From: Solirubrobacteraceae bacterium
GTDB taxonomy: Bacteria > Actinomycetota > Thermoleophilia > Solirubrobacterales > Solirubrobacteraceae
Direction of reading: 5' to 3'
Assembly: GCA_016462625.1 (NCBI GenBank)
Contig: JAEMSV010000099.1
Location: 1-13,424, forward strand
DNA: 13,424 bases
A program made the position numbers and the translations under genes. Positions 1-7,311 of this stretch are shown here, piece after piece (position 1 is the stretch's first letter; each line of letters starts with the position of its first letter). Under the pieces are notes generated by a model that was not told the origin of the DNA, did not search any database, and saw nothing but the letters and a program-made list of their open reading frames with translations.

Positions 1-2
1 TC

Positions 3-1046
3 GCGTGCATCGTGCCGTGGAACTACCCGCTGCTCCTGCTGGCGTGGAAGCTCGCGCCGGTGCTGGCGGCGGGCAACGCGGCGGTCTGCAAGCCGTCGGA
101 GATCACGCCGCTGTCGACGCTCGCGCTCGCTCCGCTCTTCTCCGAGTTGCCGCCGGGAACGGTGAACCTCGTGGCCGGCGCGGGCGACGTCGGAGAGCAC
201 CTCGTCGAGCACGAGGACGTCGACGGGATCGCCTTCACCGGCTCGGTCGCGACGGGCACGAGGATCGCCGAGCGCGCGGCGCGGCGAGTCGCGCGGGTGA
301 ACCTCGAGCTGGGCGGCAAGGATGCGTTCATCGTCTGCCCCGACGTCGCGGCCGACATCGAGATCGCCGCGCGCGGCGGCGCCTGGGCGGCGTACCTGAA
401 CGCGGGCCAGGTCTGCACGTCGGCGGAGCGGTTCTACGTGCACGAGTCCGTCTACGACGAGTTCGTCTCCGCGTTCGTCGCCCACACGAAGACGCTGCGG
501 GTCGGGGACCCGACGGACCCCGCAACCGACATCGGCCCGATGGTGAGCGCCGCCCAGCGGGCGAAGGTGGAGGCGCAAGTCGAGGCGGCCGTCGCCGCCG
601 GTGCCGAAGTCCTGGTCGGCGGCGGCGCGGCCGGCCACACGCGCGGGCACTACTTCGCCCCCGTCGTCGTCGTCGGCGCCGCGGCCGAGACGGACCTGCT
701 GCGCGAGGAGACCTTCGGGCCGGTCGCGCCGATCGTCCCGGTCGCGTCCCTCGACGAGGCGATCGAGCTCGCCAACTCGACCCCCTTCGGGCTTGGGGCG
801 AACGTCTACACGCGTGACCTCGAGACGATGGTCCGCTGCGCGCGGGAGCTCCGCGCGGGCACGGTGTGGATCAACGATCCGCTCACCGACAACGATGCGG
901 GTCCGTTCGGCGGGTTCAAGCGCTCGGGTCTCGGCCGGGAGCTCGGGGTGGAGGGTCTGCACGCGTTCCAGGAGTCCAAGCACGTGCACGTGGAGACGCG
1001 GATCGAGGTCAAGGAGTGGTGGTACCCCTACGGAGAGGCTTCGTAG
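3..1046 (+). CDS. NAD(P)-dependent aldehyde dehydrogenase, 5'-truncated by window edge
   Basis: Oxidises an aldehyde to the carboxylate with NAD(P)+; the substrate cannot be inferred. The reading frame is open at the left edge, so the start lies outside. About 347 residues are visible against the usual 470-490, so roughly the first 140 are missing. The visible part begins with the conserved PWNYPL segment of the cofactor-binding domain and the KPSE motif. The general-base glutamate is in LELGGKDAF (codon 306-308) and the catalytic cysteine in GQVCTSAERF (codon 414-416). EETFGPVAPIVP, FGLGANVYT and GPFGGFKRSGLGRE follow, all typical of the superfamily. The C-terminal tail ends in KEWWYPYG, which I associate with a subset of bacterial enzymes of broad aldehyde specificity. 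It is followed 12 bases after the stop by a strong hairpin. The family call is secure; the specificity (betaine aldehyde, aminobutyraldehyde, aliphatic aldehyde) is open. Confidence 0.95.
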   Translation, partial: ACIVPWNYPLLLLAWKLAPVLAAGNAAVCKPSEITPLSTLALAPLFSELPPGTVNLVAGAGDVGEHLVEHEDVDGIAFTGSVATGTRIAERAARRVARVNLELGGKDAFIVCPDVAADIEIAARGGAWAAYLNAGQVCTSAERFYVHESVYDEFVSAFVAHTKTLRVGDPTDPATDIGPMVSAAQRAKVEAQVEAAVAAGAEVLVGGGAAGHTRGHYFAPVVVVGAAAETDLLREETFGPVAPIVPVASLDEAIELANSTPFGLGANVYTRDLETMVRCARELRAGTVWINDPLTDNDAGPFGGFKRSGLGRELGVEGLHAFQESKHVHVETRIEVKEWWYPYGEAS

Positions 1047-1057
1047 AGTCGGCGCAG

Positions 1058-1089
1058 TGCGCAACGCCCGTGGGTGCGGGCGTTGTGCA
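1058..1089 (+). terminator. Hairpin terminator after the aldehyde dehydrogenase gene
   Basis: A 13-bp stem (1058-1070 pairing with 1077-1089, including one G-U pair) closes a 6-base loop. It starts 12 bases after the TAG stop. There is no T-tract, as is common for actinobacterial hairpin terminators. The possible GTG start at 1074 falls in the loop, which argues against using that codon for the next gene. Confidence 0.65.
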
Positions 1090-1096
1090 GGGTTCG

Positions 1097-1143
1097 GAGT
1101 GTGTCGTCTCCCAGACGGATTCCGTCCGCCAAATCACACGCTC
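1097..1143 (+). repeat. 47-bp palindromic repeat, left copy (degenerate)
   Basis: The core at 1101-1139 aligns without gaps to 2028-2066, with 30 of 39 bases identical. The outer arms (1097-1104 against 1136-1143) still pair, and an inner hairpin GACGGA-T-TCCGTC sits at 1114-1126. The intermediate part no longer pairs. The GTG at 1101 is the likely start codon of the following gene, so the repeat encodes its first 13 residues. The form resembles REP-type intergenic palindromes. Confidence 0.75.
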
Positions 1144-2063
1144 AACCGCGGCTGGTCGCGCTCTGCGACGCGCAGCACGGCGTCGCCGAGCACACTCAGA
1201 TCGTCGGGCTGGGGCTCGGGGCCCGCGGGATCCATCATCGCGTCGAGGCGCAGACGCTGTTCGAGGTGTACCGCAGCGTCTATGCCCTCAGCCGGACCCT
1301 CACCGAGGACGGGCGGCGGAAGGCCGCGACGCTCGCCGTCGGTGCGACCGCCGAACTCACGGCGTGGTCCGCCGCGGAGATCTACGACGTCGCCGAGCGG
1401 CCTGACGACGACCACCACGTCGTCCACCGCGGACCGAAGCGCGAGATCCCGGGCCTCGTCGTGTACCGCACGCGCTTGGTGCTCCCCGTCACCATGGTCC
1501 GGGACATTCCTGTCGTCCCGCCCGACCGGATGCTGCTCGACCTCGCGATCACCGAGTCGGGCCGACCTCTCGAGAAGCTCGTCGGGGAGGCGCTGCACCA
1601 CAGGATCGTCACCAAACGAGAGGTCATCGGCTCGCTGACCCGCTACCGCCGGCATCCGGGCACGGCGAACCTCCGCGCCATCTCGCCAGACCGCGCGGAG
1701 AATCGGCGGACCGAGTCGAAGTTCGAGGAGCCTGTCCTCCTGCATCTGGACACACTCGATCTGCCCCCGTTCGTCTGCCAGCGCCGGGTCTACGGGCGGA
1801 GCGGAAAGCGCTACCGCTGCGACTTCGTGTTTCCCGACCAGCGGACCATCCTCGAGGCCGACGGCCGAGCCGCGCACATCCGCGAGAAGACCTTCGAGGA
1901 GGACCGTGCACGGGATATGGACCTGGCGGGATCGGGCTGGATGCCCCTCCGCGTGACGTGGCGGCAGTTCCACCGCGAGCGCGCGGCGTTCACGCGGAAT
2001 CTCCTGGCGACCCTGAGCTCCCGGACTGTGTCATCCGGCGGACGGGATCCGTCCGCCAGATGA
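1101..2063 (+). CDS. DUF559-type protein: AbiEi-like N-terminal region plus Vsr/PD-(D/E)XK nuclease-like domain
   Basis: Function unproven; the family is widespread in actinobacteria, often in many copies. Counting from GTG 1101 (320 residues), positions 17-100 (RLVALCDAQHGVAEHTQI onward, then VYRSVYAL) match the winged-helix-like region annotated as an AbiEi-type antitoxin N-terminus. From about 203, TESKFEEPVL, YRCDFVFPDQRTILEADG (catalytic-type Asp241 and Glu252), FEEDRARDMDLAGSGW and PLRVTW match the DUF559/Vsr-like endonuclease core. GTG 1101 is preferred because an AGGG (1089-1092) lies 8 bases upstream. The alternative GTG 1074 sits in a hairpin loop. Both ends are made of repeat: the first 13 residues come from the left palindrome, and the last 11 codons plus the stop from the right one. 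The original start may therefore have been replaced. It could act as an endonuclease or as an antitoxin-like regulator; no toxin partner is adjacent. Confidence 0.8.
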   Translation: MSSPRRIPSAKSHAQPRLVALCDAQHGVAEHTQIVGLGLGARGIHHRVEAQTLFEVYRSVYALSRTLTEDGRRKAATLAVGATAELTAWSAAEIYDVAERPDDDHHVVHRGPKREIPGLVVYRTRLVLPVTMVRDIPVVPPDRMLLDLAITESGRPLEKLVGEALHHRIVTKREVIGSLTRYRRHPGTANLRAISPDRAENRRTESKFEEPVLLHLDTLDLPPFVCQRRVYGRSGKRYRCDFVFPDQRTILEADGRAAHIREKTFEEDRARDMDLAGSGWMPLRVTWRQFHRERAAFTRNLLATLSSRTVSSGGRDPSAR

Positions 2064-2070
2064 CACGGTC
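2024..2070 (+). repeat. 47-bp palindromic repeat, right copy (intact); likely bidirectional terminator
   Basis: A nearly perfect inverted repeat. A 12-bp outer arm (2024-2035 with 2059-2070, one U-G wobble), one C/A mismatch and a 9-bp inner arm (GGCGGACGG with CCGTCCGCC) surround a 3-base GAT centre. The TGA at 2061-2063 in its right arm ends the DUF559 gene, and the stop of the convergent lysyl-oxidase-like gene begins 3 bases beyond. In this position it can terminate transcription from both sides. It has the same orientation and length as the copy at 1097-1143. Confidence 0.8.
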
Positions 2071-2073
2071 AGC

Positions 2074-2808
2074 TCAGCAGCGCCCCACCCGCCCCCGCCA
2101 CGGCAGCCGGAGCATCGTGCTCGCCGCGTTGTTCGCCTCATTGCTCTCGATGATGTGGTTGTACGGATCGGCGATGTGCCAGAGCGCGAAACAGCCACGG
2201 CGGCCCGTCACGTCGATCCATTGCTCGTGGTAGGTCGCGGGGTAGATGTCCGCCCAGCCGATCGAGGTGCCGAGCTCCACCCGCCGGCGGCCAAAGTCCT
2301 GGCTGCACGCGGGGTTCACGCGGTCGCGCGGCGAACGCGAGGACGGGTGCGTTCGGCGCAGGTCCCGGAAGCAGTAGACGACCTTCGGGCCGACCTTCAC
2401 GCGACGGCGGTTCTCCCCCACGGTCCACAGCTCGAACCGCGCGGCGTCCTGGAACTTCCAGTAGTGGCCCTGCCCCGGGATGGCCTTCCAGACGATCTTG
2501 CCGCCGTGGGTCGGACGGGTCACCGAGCCGCCCGACGTGTAGATGATCTGCCGGGCGCGCATCGTCGTCCTGCCGATCCGCCACCCGTAGAGCTTCAGCG
2601 GGCCGCGGCCCAGCGAGAAGATCGAGTTCGCGGCGCGCAGCAGGACGCGGCCGCGGCGGCGCACGATGGAGAGGTCGTACGGGCTCGCCATCACCAGATC
2701 GGGGCAACGGTAGACCGGGTTGGCGCACATCGGGTCGGGCGCCGGGGACGACACACCTGGCACGATCGCGGTCGCCGCGGCGAGCGCGGTGGGAAGACTG
2801 AACGGCAC
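2074..2808 (-). CDS. Secreted lysyl-oxidase-family protein lacking copper-ligand histidines
   Basis: Lysyl oxidases are copper amine oxidases that oxidise lysine side chains outside the cell. Numbered from GTG 2808 (244 residues, close to bacterial family size), a hydrophobic stretch PTALAAATAIVPG near residues 6-18 looks like a short export signal. CPDLVMASPYDL, NSIFSLGRGPLKL, YCFRDL, GWADIYPATYHEQWIDVTG and ADPYNHIIESNEANN follow in family order. Against human LOX, the lysine and tyrosine of the quinone cofactor (K320, Y355) are present at 142 and 189. The His-x-His-x-His copper site reads GHYWK at 114-118, leaving at most one histidine, so amine-oxidase activity is doubtful. The start is uncertain: the frame stays open to ATG codons at 2886 and 2898, which would give a lipobox-like LVGC N-terminus but overlap the divergent phoD start. 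The stop is 10 bases from the convergent DUF559 stop. Confidence 0.8.
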   Translation of the reverse strand: MPFSLPTALAAATAIVPGVSSPAPDPMCANPVYRCPDLVMASPYDLSIVRRRGRVLLRAANSIFSLGRGPLKLYGWRIGRTTMRARQIIYTSGGSVTRPTHGGKIVWKAIPGQGHYWKFQDAARFELWTVGENRRRVKVGPKVVYCFRDLRRTHPSSRSPRDRVNPACSQDFGRRRVELGTSIGWADIYPATYHEQWIDVTGRRGCFALWHIADPYNHIIESNEANNAASTMLRLPWRGRVGRC

Positions 2809-2866
2809 GGGCCGGAAAATGTACTCGTGACCGGGGCGTGAAGAACCTGGACAACCGACCAAGACC

Positions 2867-2871
2867 AGGAG
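2867..2871 (+). promoter_or_regulatory. Ribosome binding site of phoD
   Basis: AGGAG lies 13 bases before the ATG at 2885. The spacing is long, but it is the only purine-rich match upstream, and it supports this ATG, which is directly followed by a twin-arginine signal. Confidence 0.5.
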
Positions 2872-2884
2872 TACGGTCCGCGCC

Positions 2885-4567
2885 ATGGAGCGGACCATCT
2901 CCCGGCGGCGCTTCGTCCGCGTCGCGGCCACCGGTGCCGGGCTCATCATCCTCGGCGACCCCCTGCTGCAGCGCTCGCGCCTCGCCGTCGCGCAGGCGAG
3001 CGACATCGCGTTCTCCCAGGGCGTCGCGTCGGGCGAGCCCACGCAGAACGCGATCACCCTCTGGACGCACCTCGACGGGCTCGACGCCCCCGCCCGGGTC
3101 GCGTTCGAGCTCTCCGACGACCCCGGCTTCGGCCGGATCCTCGCCGCCGGCGAGGCGCTCGCCGACCCGGCCGACGGCGGCGCCGCGCGTGTTCGCGTCG
3201 AAGGCCTCGCGCCCGGCACCCAGGCCTACTACCGCTTCACCTCCGGCGGCGTCGACTCGCCCGTCGGCCGGCTGCGGACCGTTCGCCCGCCCGACAGCGC
3301 CGAGCCGACCCGCATCGCCGTCTTCTCCTGCCAGGAGTTCATCGCCGGCCACTTCTGGGCGCACCGCGATCTTGCCGCGCAGGACGACATCGACCTCGTC
3401 GTGTGCCTGGGCGACTACATCTACGAGCAGGCGTTCGCCACCACGCTGTCCATCGCCCGGCCGGTCCGAACCGACAACTCGGTGCCCAGCGGTGAGGCCG
3501 AGACCCTCGACGAGTACCGCGCGAAGTACGCCCTCTACCACGGCGACGCGGACCTGCGGGCGGTCCGGCAGCAGCATTCGCTGGTCGGGGTCTGGGACGA
3601 CCACGAGGTCGAGGACAACTACGCCGGCCTCGTGAAGGGCGGCGCGGCCGAGAACCGCCGGCTGCCGTTCGCCACCCGGCGCGCGAACGCCTACCGCGCG
3701 TTCTTCGAGGCCATGCCGCGCCTGCGCGACCCCGCGGAGGCCGACCGGATCTACCGCTCGATCCCGCTCGGCGCCGCAGAGCTGTTCCTGCTCGACACGC
3801 GCCAGTACCGGACGAACCAGGTCTGCGACCCGTCCGACGGCGCGCTCCAGCTCGGCTGTCCGCCCCAGCAGTACAACCGGAAGTTCAGCACCCTGCTCGG
3901 CGCGCCCCAGAAGACGTGGCTGAAGTCGCGGCTGAAGACGTCTCCCGCGCCGTGGAAGGTCATCGGCACGCAGGTGATGATCATGTCGCTCGACGCATCT
4001 CCGGGCTGGCCGCTGAACACCGACGCGTGGGACGGCTACGGCGCCGAGCGCGCCGAGCTCATCGACCACCTCGAGCGCGAGGGCATCGAGGACGTCACGT
4101 TCCTCGCGGGGGATATCCACACGTTCTTCGCCGGCTCGGTGAGCCGGACGGGACGGGCCCGCAACACGGTCGCCGGACGGTCGCACGGCGCGTTCGCCAC
4201 CGAGTTCGTCTGCGGCTCGATCACCTCACCGGGGATCAGCGACCGGTTCGCGTCAAACGAGCGCGACCGCCGCGCGGTCTCCCGGACGATCGACGGCCTG
4301 GTCCTCGCGAACAACCCGCACATGGCCTACTCGAACCAGGCGTACAAGGGGTACGGCCTCTTGACCGCGTCTTCACAGGAGCTGCGGGTCGAGTACCGCG
4401 CGGCGCGGGACATCCGCAGCGCGAAGCCCGACGTCTTCCGCCTTGCGGAGTTCCGCGTTCCCCGCGGAATCGCCCGCGTAGAGCGCACTTTTTCGGCGTA
4501 TCCGCTTGCCCCGCGCGGGTCGGGTCCGCTGCCGGCGCACCTGTCGCCGAGCGCGATCCACGCCTGA
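2885..4567 (+). CDS. phoD: Alkaline phosphatase D family protein, Tat-exported
   Basis: A phosphomono-/diesterase acting outside the membrane to release phosphate from organic phosphates. The 560-residue protein starts with a twin-arginine signal (SRRRFVRVA at 6-14, then hydrophobic AATGAGLIIL), as expected for PhoD, which is folded with metals before export. Residues about 42-135 form the PhoD N-terminal beta domain (FSQGVASGEPTQNAITLWT). The metallophosphatase part follows: FSCQEF with Cys149 (the iron-ligand cysteine type of Bacillus PhoD), LGDYIYEQ (Asp177), VWDDHEVEDNYAG (Asp238/Asp239/His240/Asn245), LLDTRQYR, and LAGDIHTFFAG (Asp410/His412). These are the residues expected for the Fe/Ca centre, so the enzyme looks intact. 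It is transcribed divergently from the lysyl-oxidase-like gene. No convincing Pho box was found in the short upstream gap. Confidence 0.95.
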   Translation: MERTISRRRFVRVAATGAGLIILGDPLLQRSRLAVAQASDIAFSQGVASGEPTQNAITLWTHLDGLDAPARVAFELSDDPGFGRILAAGEALADPADGGAARVRVEGLAPGTQAYYRFTSGGVDSPVGRLRTVRPPDSAEPTRIAVFSCQEFIAGHFWAHRDLAAQDDIDLVVCLGDYIYEQAFATTLSIARPVRTDNSVPSGEAETLDEYRAKYALYHGDADLRAVRQQHSLVGVWDDHEVEDNYAGLVKGGAAENRRLPFATRRANAYRAFFEAMPRLRDPAEADRIYRSIPLGAAELFLLDTRQYRTNQVCDPSDGALQLGCPPQQYNRKFSTLLGAPQKTWLKSRLKTSPAPWKVIGTQVMIMSLDASPGWPLNTDAWDGYGAERAELIDHLEREGIEDVTFLAGDIHTFFAGSVSRTGRARNTVAGRSHGAFATEFVCGSITSPGISDRFASNERDRRAVSRTIDGLVLANNPHMAYSNQAYKGYGLLTASSQELRVEYRAARDIRSAKPDVFRLAEFRVPRGIARVERTFSAYPLAPRGSGPLPAHLSPSAIHA

Positions 4568-4578
4568 ACCGCATTCAC

Positions 4579-4608
4579 CACAAGTGATCGGCGCGCCTTC
4601 ACCTTGTG
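4579..4608. promoter_or_regulatory. Interrupted palindrome between phoD and the PEP-synthase-like gene
   Basis: Outer arms CACAAG (4579-4584) and CTTGTG (4603-4608) are followed inward by TGA/TCA, with one unpaired base on the right arm. At the centre is GGCGCGCC, itself a palindrome. It begins 11 bases after the phoD stop and ends at the next gene's start codons. It could be a terminator for phoD, an operator, or a structure masking the start region; the sequence does not decide. Confidence 0.4.
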
Positions 4609-7311
4609 ATGATGCGCGTCCTCGATCTCCCCTCCGATGCACTGACCGATCCTGAGCTCCGCGAGGCCGGGGGCAAAGCCGCCGGCCTCGGCTGGTTGCG
4701 GCACCTCGGCGTCGACGTCCCGGCGTTCGCCGCGATCAGCCCGGCGACGTTCCGGGCCCACCTGCGCGGCGACGACATCACGGTCGCGCTCGGCCGCGCC
4801 ACGCTGCTGCTCGCCGAGCTCGACCTCGACCGCCCGGGTGCGGCGGCGCGGCTCGAGGAGGTCGCCGAGCCCCTGCGCGCCGCCGTCGAGACCACGCCCC
4901 CGCCCGCCGCGCTGGGCGACCGCGTCGCGGTGATCACCGAGCAGCTCGGCGGCGGTCCGTACGCCGTCCGCAGCTCGATGGTCGGCGAGGACGGTGCCGA
5001 TCACTCGTTCGCGGGTCAGCTCGAGTCCGTCCTGCACGTCCCCGACACCGAGGGCGTGATCCGCGCCGTCCTGAGCTGCTGGGGCTCGGCGTTCTCCCCG
5101 CGTGCGATCGCGTACGCCGCCCGCGCCGGGGTGCTCCCGAGCGCGACCCGCATGGGCGTCGTCGTCCAGCGCATGATCGACACCGAGTCCGCGGGCGTCG
5201 TGTTCACCGCGAACCCGGTCACCGGCATCCGCGACGAGTGTGTCGTCAGCGCCGCGCCGGGGCTCGGTGAGGGCGTGGTCTCCGGGCGCTGCGCCGCCGA
5301 CGAGCACGTGTGGTCGCCCGACGGGTCGCGCCGCGACACGATCGCCGAGAAGACCATCCAGATCGTGCGCGCGGAAGATGGCAGCGGGACGATCGAGACC
5401 GCGGTGCCCGAGGATCAGCGCACGACCGCCGTGCTCACGGATCACCAGATCGACCAGCTGTGCCGGGTCGCACGGTCGATCGCCGCAAGCGCCGGGCGCC
5501 CGCTGGACATCGAGTGGGGCTTCGCACAGGGGCGGCTGCACATCCTGCAGGCCCGCCCGATCACGGCGCTCCCGCCCGACCCGGGTCGCCGCGACACCCG
5601 CACCCGCGTGTTCGACAACTCGAACGTGCAGGAGAGCTACAACGGCGTGCTCTCGCCGCTGACGTTCTCCTTCGCATCCCGCGTCTACGCGAAGACGTAC
5701 GACCAGTTCGCGAAGACGTTCTGCGTCTCCCAGGAGGCCCGCGACCGCTTCACCCCGAAGGCGCGGACGATGGTCTCCCAGGTCCGCGGGCGCATCTACT
5801 ACAACCTCGAGAGTTGGGATGCGCTGCTCGCGCTGGTGCCCAACAGCGAGCAGAAGCGCGCCGATCTCGCGCAGATCATGTGGCACACGGACTTCGACGC
5901 GCCGGAGCCCGAGGCCGACCCCCGCGCCCAGTGGCGCGACAAGGCCGAGCGCGCGCTCGTCGGTGGACGGCTCCTCGCAGCGTTCGCCACCGTCGACCGG
6001 CTCGCCGACGAGTTCGACCGCCGCTTCCACGGCGTCTACGACAGCGTGGACCGGCAGGCACTCGAGCACGCGACGCTCGAGCAGCTCCACGCGACCCTCC
6101 AGCGGCTGTGGGTCGACCTCGGCGAGCGTTGGGACGCCCCCACCGTGAACAACTGGCGCGTCCTCGCGGCGTGCGGCCGCCTGCGCCGCACCCTGGTCGC
6201 GGCCTACGGCGAGGAGCAGGCCGATCTGCGGCTCTCGGCGCTGCTCGGCGGGATCGAGGGGATCGAGTCGGTCAAGCCGGCCCGGATGCTGGTCGGCATC
6301 GCAGCGGACATCCGCACGGATCCGGAGACCCGAGCGGTGCTGGAGGCGGGAACGCCCGCCGAGGCGCTCGCGGCGCTGCACCGGGACGAGCCGGCGATCG
6401 CCGCCCGCATCGACGAGTACGTCGACCGGTACGGCGACCGCAGCATGGGCGAGCTGAAGCTGGAGAACGCGACGCCGCGCGACGACCCGTCGTTCGTCAT
6501 CCAGATGCTGCGCAACTACGTCGACCACCCCGACATCGAGCCCGACCGCCTGCACCAGGCCGACGCGCGCCGCCACCGAGAGGCCCGCGCCGACCTGCTG
6601 CGTCAGGTCCCCCGCGCACGGCGGCGCTACGTCTCATGGCAGATCGACTACGCGCGCAAGAGCCTCGAACAGCGCGAGCGGCTGCGGATCATGCGCACAC
6701 TGTGCTTCGGGCTGGCGCGCGACCTGTACCGCAACGTCGGCCGGTGCCTCGCGGAAGCCGGGGCGATCGACACCGCCGAGGACGTCTACTTCCTGTCGAT
6801 CGAGGAGATCGAGGCCTTTGCGGAGTGCCGCGCGGTGTCGGTCGACCTGCACCGCATCGTCGCCGCCCGGCGCGAGGAGTGGGCGCGATACGCGCAGGAA
6901 GATCCGCCCAACCGGTTCCAGACCGCCGGGTCGCCGTACGCCGCAGGCCCGCTGCGCGACCTCGCGGCGCCGCAGGAGGCCGACGGCGACGGGACGCTGC
7001 GAGGGCTCGGGTCCTCCGGCGGCGTGGTCGAAGCGCCGATTCGGCTGATCTTCGACGCCCAGGACGAGCTGTCGGTCAACGGCAGCATCCTCTGCACGGT
7101 CCACACCGACCCCGGCTGGGCGCTGCTGTTCCCGACCGCTGCCGGGGTGATCGTCGAGCGCGGCTCGCACCTGTCTCATGCGGCCGTGGTCGCGCGGGAG
7201 TTCGGGATCCCAGCGGTTATCGGCGTGCCCGACATCACGCGGATCCTGCGCGACGGCGAGCGGGTACGGATCGACGGCGACGCCGGGACGGTCACCCGAC
7301 TGGACCGATGA
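4609..7311 (+). CDS. PEP-synthase / rifampicin-phosphotransferase-like enzyme
   Basis: Belongs to the dikinase superfamily, in which ATP phosphorylates a swivelling histidine domain that passes the phosphate to a substrate. Numbered from ATG 4609 (900 residues), 20-320 is the PPDK-type ATP-binding domain: GGKAAGLGWL (Lys23), YAVRSSMVGEDGADHSFAGQ (Arg121), VVFTANPVTG and IEWGFAQGRLHILQARPIT. Residues about 330-780 are a mostly helical middle domain without a recognised active site (FDNSNVQESYNGVLSPLTF at its start). The C-terminus is the phosphohistidine domain, with TDPGWALLF and then GSHLSHAAVVAREFGIPAV; His857 is the predicted phosphate carrier. The PEP/pyruvate TIM barrel of true PEP synthase is missing, so architecture and length match rifampicin phosphotransferase. 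The substrate is unknown. Its stop overlaps the prenyltransferase start (ATGA). Starts at 4606 (GTG), 4609 and 4612 are all possible; no clear ribosome binding site was seen. Confidence 0.85.
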   Translation: MMRVLDLPSDALTDPELREAGGKAAGLGWLRHLGVDVPAFAAISPATFRAHLRGDDITVALGRATLLLAELDLDRPGAAARLEEVAEPLRAAVETTPPPAALGDRVAVITEQLGGGPYAVRSSMVGEDGADHSFAGQLESVLHVPDTEGVIRAVLSCWGSAFSPRAIAYAARAGVLPSATRMGVVVQRMIDTESAGVVFTANPVTGIRDECVVSAAPGLGEGVVSGRCAADEHVWSPDGSRRDTIAEKTIQIVRAEDGSGTIETAVPEDQRTTAVLTDHQIDQLCRVARSIAASAGRPLDIEWGFAQGRLHILQARPITALPPDPGRRDTRTRVFDNSNVQESYNGVLSPLTFSFASRVYAKTYDQFAKTFCVSQEARDRFTPKARTMVSQVRGRIYYNLESWDALLALVPNSEQKRADLAQIMWHTDFDAPEPEADPRAQWRDKAERALVGGRLLAAFATVDRLADEFDRRFHGVYDSVDRQALEHATLEQLHATLQRLWVDLGERWDAPTVNNWRVLAACGRLRRTLVAAYGEEQADLRLSALLGGIEGIESVKPARMLVGIAADIRTDPETRAVLEAGTPAEALAALHRDEPAIAARIDEYVDRYGDRSMGELKLENATPRDDPSFVIQMLRNYVDHPDIEPDRLHQADARRHREARADLLRQVPRARRRYVSWQIDYARKSLEQRERLRIMRTLCFGLARDLYRNVGRCLAEAGAIDTAEDVYFLSIEEIEAFAECRAVSVDLHRIVAARREEWARYAQEDPPNRFQTAGSPYAAGPLRDLAAPQEADGDGTLRGLGSSGGVVEAPIRLIFDAQDELSVNGSILCTVHTDPGWALLFPTAAGVIVERGSHLSHAAVVAREFGIPAVIGVPDITRILRDGERVRIDGDAGTVTRLDR

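Noticed and set aside
1074..1100. Longer N-terminus of the DUF559 protein from GTG 1074
   Set aside because: The codon lies in the loop of the hairpin after the aldehyde dehydrogenase gene and has no ribosome binding site; GTG 1101 has AGGG at good distance.
1101..2063. Classical transposon or insertion sequence
   Set aside because: The palindromes are each self-complementary and directly repeated, not terminal inverted repeats. No transposase motif or clear target duplication was seen.
2815..2880. Possible Pho box (PhoP-type direct repeats) upstream of phoD
   Set aside because: On the minus strand GTTGTCCAG and GTTCTTCAC form an approximate repeat, but the match to known PhoP repeats is too weak to claim regulation.
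2138..4186. A 682-residue open frame on the minus strand opposite phoD
   Set aside because: Low-complexity Arg/Gly/Ala/Val-rich translation without family motifs. It lies antisense to phoD, whose motifs are unmistakable, and is expected in GC-rich DNA where stops are rare.
4327..6576. A 749-residue open frame on the minus strand
   Set aside because: Antisense to the PEP-synthase-like gene; composition is rich in Arg, Val, Asp and Gly with no recognisable domain.
5310..7307. Long in-frame upstream extension of the prenyltransferase frame
   Set aside because: This part is a +1-type shadow of the PEP-synthase-like gene. The MenA-like similarity begins only after ATG 7308, so no fusion is proposed.
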